6,287 nucleotides of DNA from CAZKCI01 sp964551475 (GCA_964551475.1 CAZKCI010000138.1:1-6287); one strand, 5' to 3'. Numbered from the stretch's first letter, positions 1 to 4,754 are shown. Notes: a model not told the origin generated them from the letters alone. Numbers and translations are program-made.

Positions 1-17
1 GCCGGGCCTTATGATCG

Positions 18-53
18 GTCCATACCGTCCCTATCGTCCATACTGTCCTATCC
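18..53. repeat. 9-nt degenerate tandem repeat, four units
   Basis: Four consecutive 9-nt units (GTCCATACC, GTCCCTATC, GTCCATACT, GTCCTATCC) lie in exact register just downstream of the minus-strand tRNA-His gene. GTCC is invariant and the remaining five bases vary among T, A and C. Read on the minus strand the units are GGAC-rich. There is no open frame or hairpin that explains them. They look like a short intergenic microsatellite-like repeat; a function, such as in tRNA 3' processing or transcript end formation, is not shown. Confidence 0.7.
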
Positions 54-61
54 TTTATAAG

Positions 62-136
62 GGTGAGCGAGGGGACTCGAACCCCCGGCCACCTGGGCCA
101 CAGCCAGGCGCTCTAACCGACTGAGCTACGCTCACC
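62..136 (-). tRNA. tRNA-His (anticodon GTG)
   Basis: Read on the minus strand this folds into a complete cloverleaf. The 7-bp acceptor stem is GTGAGCG/CGCTCAC. The extra 5' G at 136 (G-1) can pair with discriminator C at 62, the hallmark of tRNA-His. The D arm contains GCTCAG...GAGC, the anticodon stem is CCTGG/CCAGG around loop CTGTGGC with anticodon GTG, and the T arm carries GGTTCGAGTCC. The 3' CCA is not encoded; the next bases are CTTATAA. It lies 42 nt downstream of tRNA-Arg on the same strand, so the two are probably one transcript. Confidence 0.96.
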
Positions 137-178
137 GTGCAATATCTTTACCCTTCCCCCAAAACCATTTGTTTCCAG

Positions 179-252
<74 letters not shown>

Positions 253-311
253 ATGCCGACCATCCCGCGTCCCCTCTTTGACGCCCGGGGATATCCGCCC
301 TCAACCCGATT

Positions 312-722
312 TCATATCATAACCCCAAACCCGCCGCAAGACAAGGGGAGCGAGGGCGTTGTCAGGCCCGTCCCCCACGGGCTTGTCCCGTGGGAACGAA
401 CGATCGGAGATAGGATCGCGCCCCTTTTTCGGCTCTCTTCCATTTTGTGTGGGATAGCTTTTCTGATATCCGGACAACCGCTGTCCGATCGAAGAGCAGT
501 TGTCCGCCTATCCTGCGGCCACCCCGCCACAACCCCGTCGGGGTTGAATACTCGCCTCGCCTTTGTTACTCCGGCGCAACCTTCCCCGTCTCCTGGTGGT
601 CCTCCGACTTCCCGGGGCACGTCGATATAGCCGGGGATGGCTCCAGCCACGGGGGGATACTCTTCCCCGCACCGGCTGCAGACGAGTCGTTCCACCCAGA
701 CGGGACGGATGCTTGGGGCCAT
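312..722 (-). CDS. small CxxC protein, conserved N-terminus only (copy A)
   Basis: This 136-codon frame opens with ATG at 722-720, preceded on the minus strand by a near-perfect Shine-Dalgarno GGGAGGTGA (734-726). The first 48 residues (nt 581-722) match a second minus-strand ORF at 2662-2521 at 40 of 48 positions. Shared features are PSIR, ERLVC-x-RCGEEYPP (a CxxC pair), GAIPGYIDVPR and GDGEG. One CxxC alone resembles half a zinc ribbon. Beyond GDGEG the two copies are unrelated, and this one runs through the palindromes at 465-546, so the C-terminal 88 residues are probably chance read-through. Either a short conserved gene or a truncated fragment carried by a repeated element. I do not recognise the family. 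Confidence 0.38.
   Translation of the reverse strand: MAPSIRPVWVERLVCSRCGEEYPPVAGAIPGYIDVPREVGGPPGDGEGCAGVTKARRVFNPDGVVAGWPQDRRTTALRSDSGCPDIRKAIPHKMEESRKRGAILSPIVRSHGTSPWGTGLTTPSLPLSCGGFGVMI
316..344 (-). promoter_or_regulatory. possible sigma-70 promoter for the tRNA pair
   Basis: On the minus strand TTGTCT (339-344) and TATGAT (316-321) are separated by exactly 17 nt, matching 4 of 6 and 5 of 6 consensus bases. Transcription would begin near 309, about 55 nt before the 5' end of tRNA-Arg, a normal leader for a tRNA operon. Assigned by eye only; no upstream element or conserved copy supports it. Confidence 0.35.
374..394. repeat. perfect 8-bp hairpin, REP-like
   Basis: CCCACGGG (374-381) and CCCGTGGG (387-394) form a perfect 8-bp stem with the 5-nt loop CTTGT. 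Neither strand has a T-tract after the stem, so it is not a typical rho-independent terminator. It is the first of three palindromes within 175 nt. Confidence 0.6.
465..512. repeat. imperfect 17-bp inverted repeat
   Basis: The arms at 465-481 (GATATCCGGACAACCGC) and 496-512 (reverse complement GATAGGCGGACAACTGC) match at 14 of 17 positions around a 14-nt centre. The inner part can also form an alternative 6-bp hairpin, CGGACA/TGTCCG, at 471-487. It has no T-tract. It looks like a REP-type palindrome or the remnant of a small element end. Confidence 0.55.
530..546. repeat. short palindrome CAACCCC-GTC-GGGGTTG
   Basis: A perfect 7-bp stem closes on a 3-nt loop. It lies about 35 nt left of the duplicated block that starts near 580 and could mark the edge of an inserted or rearranged segment. 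There is no T-tract, and no coding frame is interrupted by it. Confidence 0.55.
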
Positions 723-770
723 GGTTCACCTCCCAGTGATAAGGACTCCTCGCCCGGGCAATTCCTTGCA
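580..770. repeat. duplicated intergenic block, copy A
   Basis: This block recurs at about 2520-2710 in the same orientation. By hand alignment, 159 of 180 positions (581-760) agree with 2521-2700 without gaps. The block carries the start region, ribosome binding site and first 48 codons of the minus-strand CxxC ORF plus about 40 nt of its leader. Similarity ends abruptly near CAAC on the left and near TTGCA on the right. It lies upstream of CDS1 as copy B lies upstream of CDS2. Confidence 0.85.
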
Positions 771-959
771 AAATATGAGAATATAATTGACTGCCTCGGC
801 CTACCTGTGATAGCGTTCCTTCCAGTCAAGGGAGGTTCCCATTGCTTTTCTTGGATGAGGTCGAGTGGCTTTCTGAACCCGGTGCTGGAGAATAGTCCAG
901 GCCGGGTTGTCGTCTTTAAGGGAGAATGTTTAACCTCATATCCTTCGATATCGGTCTCA
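771..959. other. intergenic stretch with no identified feature
   Basis: This segment separates duplicated block A from the palindromic element upstream of CDS1. Its counterpart upstream of CDS2 is only about 30 nt and is not similar. A minus-strand frame is open through it (GTG near 979), but it has no ribosome binding site and no recognisable motif. I see no convincing promoter, RNA or gene here. Confidence 0.4.
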
Positions 960-1027
960 TAAATCTGGAGGCTGTACACTCATATCAAGGCTTTCGCAGC
1001 GGCGAAATAGGTAGGTGTCTCCGGATT
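960..1027. repeat. degenerate palindromic REP-like element, copy A
   Basis: Bases 978-1027 match 2777-2826 at about 45 of 50 positions. The core is hairpin CTTTCGC-AGCG-GCGAAA (991-1007). The outer right arm is GTAGGTGTCTCCGGATT, and a decayed left arm (AAATCTGGAGGCTGTAC, near 961-977) is only partly complementary. It stands 75 nt before the CDS1 start, probably within the promoter or leader region. Copy B is better preserved, so this looks like an older or decaying copy. Confidence 0.65.
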
Positions 1028-1038
1028 CCCGGATTCCG

Positions 1039-1055
1039 AAAACGAAACTCGTTTT
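1039..1055 (+). other. small A/T-rich hairpin followed by T residues
   Basis: AAAACGA and TCGTTTT pair perfectly across the 3-nt loop AAC, and two more T follow. It has the outline of a weak intrinsic terminator but only two G:C pairs, and no plus-strand gene ends before it. It may insulate CDS1 from read-through or be incidental. No convincing -35/-10 pair was found between it and CDS1, although TATAAA at 1067-1072 could be a -10 box. Confidence 0.25.
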
Positions 1056-1088
1056 TTCATTGATCTTATAAAAATGTTTAAATCAGGA

Positions 1089-1095
1089 AAGGAGG
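1089..1095 (+). promoter_or_regulatory. ribosome binding site of CDS1
   Basis: AAGGAGG stands 6 nt before ATG 1102, an almost ideal Shine-Dalgarno match and spacing. It fixes the start codon of CDS1. Confidence 0.8.
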
Positions 1096-1101
1096 AGTAT
1101 C

Positions 1102-2376
1102 ATGAAATGGAACCCGTATGTGGTAGCAGCTTTGGCACTACTCATTTTGGCTCCATTAGGTTATAGCGCCCCCATTACTCCGCCGCCGCTCCATCCTCCC
1201 CCAGCCCTGCGGGTTCCGATGACGACCCCAACTCCCGGGGGGGCCCCGACCGCGACGCCGGCAAGTACGCCGACGCCGTTAATTCCTACCCCGACTCGCT
1301 CGCCGACCCCGACCGCGATTCCAACCTCCTCGCCGACCCCGACGCCGACGCTTACCCCGGTCAAGACCGCAACACCTACCCCCGAACCGACACTCATACC
1401 GGTCAAGACGACGACACCGACGCCTGAACCTACACTCACGCCGGTGAAGACCGCCACTCCCACACCAGAACCGACACTTACACCGGCCAAAACGGCGACG
1501 CCTACGCCTAAACCGACACTTATGCCGGTCAAGACACCACCACCGACCCCGGAACCCACACTGACCCCCGAGCCGACACTCGGAAAAACACCCTCGCCCA
1601 CTCCCACATGCGGTCCGATTCCCCCCCCGCAAGAGGCGGTGATCGCTTCCGGGGATTACAACGGGGATGGGACAGCCGAAGCCGCCGTCTTCCGTCCTTC
1701 TTCTGGGATGTGGTCGGTGAAAGATGTTACCGTTGCCTACTACGGAGTCTCCACTGATCAGCCTGCCTCTGGGGACTACGATGGGGACGGTGTCTCCGAC
1801 ATCGCCGTCTTCCGCTCCGCCTCCGGACAGTGGTTCGTCCGTAACTTGACCCGCCTCTTCTATGGTCAGGCGGGGGACATCCCGATACCGGGAGACTATG
1901 ACGGAGACACAGTCACCGATATCGCCGTCTTCCGCCCCGCCACCGGCCGCTGGTATATCCGGAACCTGACGAGCACGGTATTCGGGGCTAACGGCGATTG
2001 GCCGGTCCCGGGGGATTACGATGCCGGAGGATCGCTGCAGATGGCGGTTTACCGTCCGACTGCGGGATACTGGGCGGTCTCCGGTCTCACCCGTTTCTTC
2101 TTCGGGGGATCAGACGACTGGCCGATGCCTCTCGACTATGACGGCGACGGCGGCTGCGAGCCGACGGTCTTCCGTCCCTGCGAGGGGATGTGGGGGATCC
2201 GGAACATCACGCGGGAATACCTGGGGATCTGCACCGACTGGCCGCGGCCGGCGGATTACGATGGGAACGGTGCGGATGACTTGGCAATTTTCCGTGACTA
2301 CTCGGCACTCTGGGCTATCCGTAATCTGACCAGGATGTATTTCGGTGCTTCAGGAGACGTGCCAGTTACGCGGTAA
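1102..2376 (+). CDS. exported Pro/Thr-rich stalk protein with six C-terminal FG-GAP/VCBS-like repeats
   Basis: The product has 424 residues. A Lys near the N-terminus and a hydrophobic core (residues 6-20) form a Sec signal peptide, with cleavage near 20-23. Residues 24-180 are a low-complexity Pro/Thr stalk in which a 14-residue unit with TPVKTATPTPEPTL occurs five times (84-153). From residue 184 six repeats of exactly 40 residues follow: G-D-Y-D-G-D-G, then AVFRP, G-x-W, R-N-L-T-R, YFG and GD-x-P-x-P. The DxDxDG loops resemble calcium sites of FG-GAP/VCBS propeller blades. The repeat at 304-343 (DAGG) and a few others have weakened loops. There is no catalytic domain, LPxTG motif or PEP-CTERM. 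Likely a surface or secreted structural/adhesive protein (inference). A strong terminator follows 22 nt after the stop. Confidence 0.9.
   Translation: MKWNPYVVAALALLILAPLGYSAPITPPPLHPPPALRVPMTTPTPGGAPTATPASTPTPLIPTPTRSPTPTAIPTSSPTPTPTLTPVKTATPTPEPTLIPVKTTTPTPEPTLTPVKTATPTPEPTLTPAKTATPTPKPTLMPVKTPPPTPEPTLTPEPTLGKTPSPTPTCGPIPPPQEAVIASGDYNGDGTAEAAVFRPSSGMWSVKDVTVAYYGVSTDQPASGDYDGDGVSDIAVFRSASGQWFVRNLTRLFYGQAGDIPIPGDYDGDTVTDIAVFRPATGRWYIRNLTSTVFGANGDWPVPGDYDAGGSLQMAVYRPTAGYWAVSGLTRFFFGGSDDWPMPLDYDGDGGCEPTVFRPCEGMWGIRNITREYLGICTDWPRPADYDGNGADDLAIFRDYSALWAIRNLTRMYFGASGDVPVTR
1351..1560 (+). repeat. 42-nt tandem repeat encoding the TPVKTATPTPEPTL stalk
   Basis: Five in-frame 42-nt units begin at 1351, 1393, 1435, 1477 and 1519, with a degenerate partial unit at 1561. 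Each encodes L-(T/I/M)-P-(V/A)-K-T-x-(T/P)-P-T-P-(E/K)-P-T. Third positions vary freely between units (CCC, CCG, CCT and CCA for proline), so the amino acid pattern is conserved more than the DNA. This suggests selection on the stalk rather than very recent slippage. Confidence 0.85.
1651..2373 (+). repeat. six 120-nt units encoding the 40-residue repeats of CDS1
   Basis: Units start at 1651, 1771, 1891, 2011, 2131 and 2251. All six keep the 120-nt register with no insertion or deletion. DNA identity between units is modest, while the GDYDGDG, AVFRP, W and YFG positions persist, so the array is old and held by protein structure. The last unit ends GDVPVTR directly before the stop. Confidence 0.9.
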
Positions 2377-2383
2377 AAACAGT

Positions 2384-2662
2384 CTAGTCGGCAAGACAAA
2401 AGGGCAGCCCTCGTTGGTGATGGGGGCTGCCCTTTTTCCCAGGAACCAAACAGCTACTATCGGGAAGGTTTTCTTGGGGGTTCTTGAAAAATTGAGGGGA
2501 CACGTGGGTAAAACACAACCCTTCCCCGTCTCCCGGTGATCCTCCGGCTGCCCGGGGCACGTCGATATAGCCGGGGATGGCTCCAGTCACGGGGGGATAC
2601 TCTTCCCCGCACCGGCGGCAGACGAGTCGCTCCTCCCAAACGAGACGGATGCTCGGAGACAT
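2384..2662 (-). CDS. small CxxC protein, conserved N-terminus only (copy B)
   Basis: This 92-codon frame starts at ATG 2662-2660, behind a strong minus-strand Shine-Dalgarno GGGAGGTGA (2674-2666). Residues 1-48 match copy A at 40 positions, including VC-x-RCGEEYPPV and GAIPGYIDVPR. Eight substitutions among roughly 14 base changes are non-synonymous, so selection on the protein is not strongly evident. After GDGEG the frame runs through the CDS1 terminator and stops near 2384; that tail is unrelated to copy A and probably not genuine. Best read as a short conserved ORF or a 5' fragment of a longer gene mobilised with the neighbouring palindromic element. No family recognised. Confidence 0.4.
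   Translation of the reverse strand: MSPSIRLVWEERLVCRRCGEEYPPVTGAIPGYIDVPRAAGGSPGDGEGLCFTHVSPQFFKNPQENLPDSSCLVPGKKGSPHHQRGLPFCLAD
2398..2437 (+). terminator. rho-independent terminator after CDS1
   Basis: AAAAGGGCAGCCC (2398-2410) pairs perfectly with GGGCTGCCCTTTT (2424-2436), a 13-bp stem with 9 consecutive G/C-containing core pairs and a 13-nt loop, followed by T. It starts 22 nt after the CDS1 stop. The A-run on the left arm makes it potentially bidirectional, so it could also end minus-strand transcription from the ORF at 2662. Confidence 0.9.
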
Positions 2663-2710
2663 AGGTCACCTCCCAATAATAGGGACTCCTCATCCGGGAA
2701 AATCGTGGCA
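2520..2710. repeat. duplicated intergenic block, copy B
   Basis: This is the counterpart of 580-770 in the same orientation, about 88% identical by hand alignment over 180 nt. It carries the leader, ribosome binding site and 48 conserved codons of the minus-strand CxxC ORF. One extra C near 2520 marks the left edge, after which similarity to copy A is lost. It lies between the CDS1 terminator and the palindromic element in front of CDS2. Confidence 0.85.
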
Positions 2711-2738
2711 ATTTTTTTATCAGATAATTCCCTCTTGA

Positions 2739-2827
2739 ATAATCCGGGGTCACCTTATATAATCCGGGGTCACCTTACTCATATCAAGGCTTTCGCGGTG
2801 GCGAAAGAGGTAAGTGTCCCCGGATTA
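2739..2827. repeat. palindromic REP/MITE-like element, copy B
   Basis: A 19-nt motif, ATAATCCGGGGTCACCTTA, occurs twice in direct orientation with a 20-nt period (2739-2757, 2759-2777). A near-complementary arm, TAAGTGTCCCCGGATTA, lies at 2811-2827; it matches the left arm with one mismatch and one gap. Between them is a perfect 7-bp hairpin, CTTTCGC-GGTG-GCGAAAG (2790-2807). No transposase lies in the window. Palindromes of this kind are typical of REP or other non-autonomous elements moved by IS200-like (RAYT) transposases; that assignment is inference. The right arm ends at the CDS2 ribosome binding site. Confidence 0.75.
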
Positions 2828-2831
2828 GGAG
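2827..2831 (+). promoter_or_regulatory. ribosome binding site deciding the CDS2 start
   Basis: AGGAG ends only 1 nt before ATG 2833 but 7 nt before the in-frame ATG 2839. The latter spacing is near optimal, so 2839 is the preferred start. The A at 2827 is also the last base of the palindromic element. Confidence 0.6.
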
Positions 2832-2838
2832 AATGAAT

Positions 2839-4647
2839 ATGAACACGAAGATAAAAGGCGCTTGGCTGGCTCTTCCCTTAACAGTGATCGGAGTGCTGTG
2901 GGCGTGCGGTTCCGGCGCAGCCGCGCCGGATAATTACGCTGGTTGGACGGTAGGCGCCGCCCAGAACGGGTACGGCACGATTCTGCGGTCGATCGACAGC
3001 GGGAACTCGTGGACGCGCCAGGGCGCCGGACAGATCGCGGCCGTAGACCTGACCGGAGTGGTCGCCGTCGATCCCTATACCGCATGGGTGGTGGGGGATT
3101 CCGACGGTTACGCGGCCATCTACCACACCGCCGACGGCGGGAGCACCTGGATCCGGAAAGGATCCCCGGCCGAAATCCCGGACATCGACCTGAACAAAGT
3201 CCACGCCTCCGACGATAACAACGTCTGGGCCGTCGGCGACTCGCTCACCGAGAGCGTGATCCTCCACTCCAGCGACGGCGGCGACACCTGGACGAACCGG
3301 ATCCCGGCCGGATACGAGCTCGCCCCCCTCCAGGGTGTCTCTTCCCCGAACCGCGACACCGTCTGGGTGACCGGGGGCCCCCTGGATGGTTACCCGCTCA
3401 TCCTCAAGAGCGCCGATGCCGGCCTCTCCTGGACCCGCCAGAGCGGCGGCGACGTCGCCCGGCCCGGGTACGATCACATCCTGGGGATATCGGCGGTCGA
3501 CGGGGAGACGGCCTGGGCGATCGGTGGAATCAGCGGCAGCCAGGGCTGGTTCGTCCTGAAAACCACCGACGGCGGCGACACCTGGACGATGCAGACCGAA
3601 GGGGCCCACGACGGCAACGAGATCTGCGCCGTGGACGCCTCGACGGTCTGGGCCGCCAGCGACTCCGTCATCTCCTGGTCCGCCGACGGCGGAGCCACCT
3701 GGGGCTCGCACAACTCCTACGAATACACGATGGGCATCAGTGCCATCGATTCCCGGGAGGCCTGGGCGGTATCGTGCACCTGGAAAGGAAGCATCTGGCA
3801 CACTACCGACGGCGGCCTCAACTGGACGGTCATTGAGGAACTGGGCGGCGAAACCCTGCCCGGCCTGTGGACGATCTCCTTCTCGTCCCAGCCGATCCCG
3901 GCATATCTGGTCCTCGAATCCGGGGACTATGACGGTGACGGACGCTCGAACATCGCGATCTTCCGGCCGTTGAACGGCCTCTGGGCCGTCCAGGGCCTGG
4001 GGAGGATATACTTCGGGACCAGCGCTGACATCCCCGCGAGCGGGGACTACAACGGAGACGGCACTACGGATGTGGCCGTGTTTCGCCCGGCGAACGCGAT
4101 GTGGGCCCTGAAGAACATCACCCGGCTCTATTTCGGCTCATCTGGCGATATCCCCATTCCCGGCGACTATAACGGTGACGACAGCTGTGACGTGGCGGTG
4201 TACCGGGGGGCCGCGGGGCTGTGGGCGATCAGAAACTTGACCAGCGTATATTTCGGGGCTACCGGAGACCAGCCGGTTCCCGCAGACTATAACCTGGATG
4301 GGTTCTCCGATATCTCCGTATTCCGGCCTTCATCGGTGCTGTGGGCGATAAAGAATCTGACCAGGGCGTACTTCGGATCAGTCCTCGATGTGCCAGTCCC
4401 AGCGGAGTTCAGATGGTATAACGGAGCCGATATCGCGGTCTATCGCTACACGACGGGACTTTGGGCGGTCAGAAACTCTACCCGGTTCTACTTCGGATCG
4501 AGCACGGATATGCCGATCACAGGGGACTTCGGGGGCAGCTCTCTCGACGATACGGCTATCTTCCGGGCCACGAATGGACTCTGGGCGATCCGGGGGATAA
4601 CGAGGGCGTATTTCGGAGCTACCGGAGACATCCCGGTCACCCGTTAA
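2839..4647 (+). CDS. exported seven-bladed YCF48/BNR-like propeller fused to six FG-GAP/VCBS-like repeats
   Basis: From ATG 2839 the product has 602 residues; an upstream ATG (2833) adds two but sits too close to the ribosome binding site. A signal sequence spans residues 1-29. C23 in L-W-A-C could be a weak lipobox, or cleavage may fall in the AAA at 27-29. Residues 30-350 contain seven Asp boxes (S/T-x-D-x-G-x-x-W at 51, 97, 144, 191, 242, 281 and 322), each following a W-x-V-G-type strand. This is the pattern of a seven-bladed YCF48/BNR beta-propeller. Residues 362-602 are six 40-residue repeats as in CDS1; the last two have lost the DxDxDG loop. It ends GDIPVTR. Glycan or protein binding at the surface is plausible, but no sialidase active site is evident. 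Confidence 0.9.
   Translation: MNTKIKGAWLALPLTVIGVLWACGSGAAAPDNYAGWTVGAAQNGYGTILRSIDSGNSWTRQGAGQIAAVDLTGVVAVDPYTAWVVGDSDGYAAIYHTADGGSTWIRKGSPAEIPDIDLNKVHASDDNNVWAVGDSLTESVILHSSDGGDTWTNRIPAGYELAPLQGVSSPNRDTVWVTGGPLDGYPLILKSADAGLSWTRQSGGDVARPGYDHILGISAVDGETAWAIGGISGSQGWFVLKTTDGGDTWTMQTEGAHDGNEICAVDASTVWAASDSVISWSADGGATWGSHNSYEYTMGISAIDSREAWAVSCTWKGSIWHTTDGGLNWTVIEELGGETLPGLWTISFSSQPIPAYLVLESGDYDGDGRSNIAIFRPLNGLWAVQGLGRIYFGTSADIPASGDYNGDGTTDVAVFRPANAMWALKNITRLYFGSSGDIPIPGDYNGDDSCDVAVYRGAAGLWAIRNLTSVYFGATGDQPVPADYNLDGFSDISVFRPSSVLWAIKNLTRAYFGSVLDVPVPAEFRWYNGADIAVYRYTTGLWAVRNSTRFYFGSSTDMPITGDFGGSSLDDTAIFRATNGLWAIRGITRAYFGATGDIPVTR
3922..4644 (+). repeat. six 120-nt units encoding the 40-residue repeats of CDS2
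   Basis: Units start at 3922, 4042, 4162, 4282, 4402 and 4522, again without indels. Units 1 and 2 have intact D-Y-(D/N)-G-D-G loops. Unit 3 has DYNGDD and unit 4 DYNLDG. Units 5 (EFRWYNG) and 6 (DFGGSS) lack the calcium-type ligands but keep the AVYR/AIFR, W-A-(V/I)-R and YFG positions. The unit number and PVTR ending equal those of CDS1. Confidence 0.9.
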
Positions 4648-4656
4648 AACAGGTTG

Positions 4657-4683
4657 GTCGGCAAGAAAGGGCGGTTCTCCGAC
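4657..4683 (+). other. weak imperfect hairpin after CDS2, not a convincing terminator
   Basis: GTCGG/CCGAC with an inner AGAA/TTCT can form a 9-bp stem interrupted by a CA bulge, but AAAG follows rather than a T-tract. The sequence just after the stop resembles that after CDS1 (AACAG...GTCGGCAAGA), yet the strong CDS1 terminator has no equivalent here. Transcription may continue into CDS3. Confidence 0.3.
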
Positions 4684-4754
4684 AAAGAATCAGAGGAAAA
4701 ATCGGGAGGCCAGGCATTGAACACCAAGACGCAAGTAGTTGTTCTTTCCAGTAA

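Noticed and set aside
253..962. Two plus-strand open frames (253-630 and 447-962)
   Set aside because: They run through the palindromes and, in opposite orientation, through the duplicated block. Neither has a Shine-Dalgarno site or a protein-like pattern, and the first starts directly at the edge of tRNA-Arg.
566..979. Minus-strand open frame starting GTG near 979
   Set aside because: It has no ribosome binding site, its start lies in the palindromic element, and it overlaps the better supported CxxC ORF in another frame. The part at 771-959 looks mildly protein-like but I recognise nothing in it.
1161..1632. Two minus-strand open frames with Gly/Val- and Arg-rich periodic products
   Set aside because: These are the antisense readings of the Pro/Thr tandem repeat of CDS1; the periodicity is inherited from the 42-nt repeat.
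2739..2827. CRISPR array
   Set aside because: There are only two adjacent 19-nt copies with a 1-nt gap and an inverted third arm. There are no spacers of uniform length and no cas genes.
2878..3801. 307-codon open frame on the minus strand across the CDS2 propeller
   Set aside because: It lies wholly antisense to a gene with clear repeated motifs. Its Gly/Pro/Val/Arg-rich composition is what GC-rich Asp-box codons give in the opposite frame, and no ribosome binding site was seen.
2929..3891. Sialidase assignment from the Asp boxes
   Set aside because: Asp boxes are structural and occur in many propellers. The FRIP motif and the catalytic Arg/Tyr/Glu set of sialidases were not seen.
4716..4745. 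Promoter for CDS3 (TTGAAC followed 17 nt later by TGTTCT)
   Set aside because: The putative -10 hexamer is too far from TATAAT to be supported, and read-through from CDS2 is equally possible.
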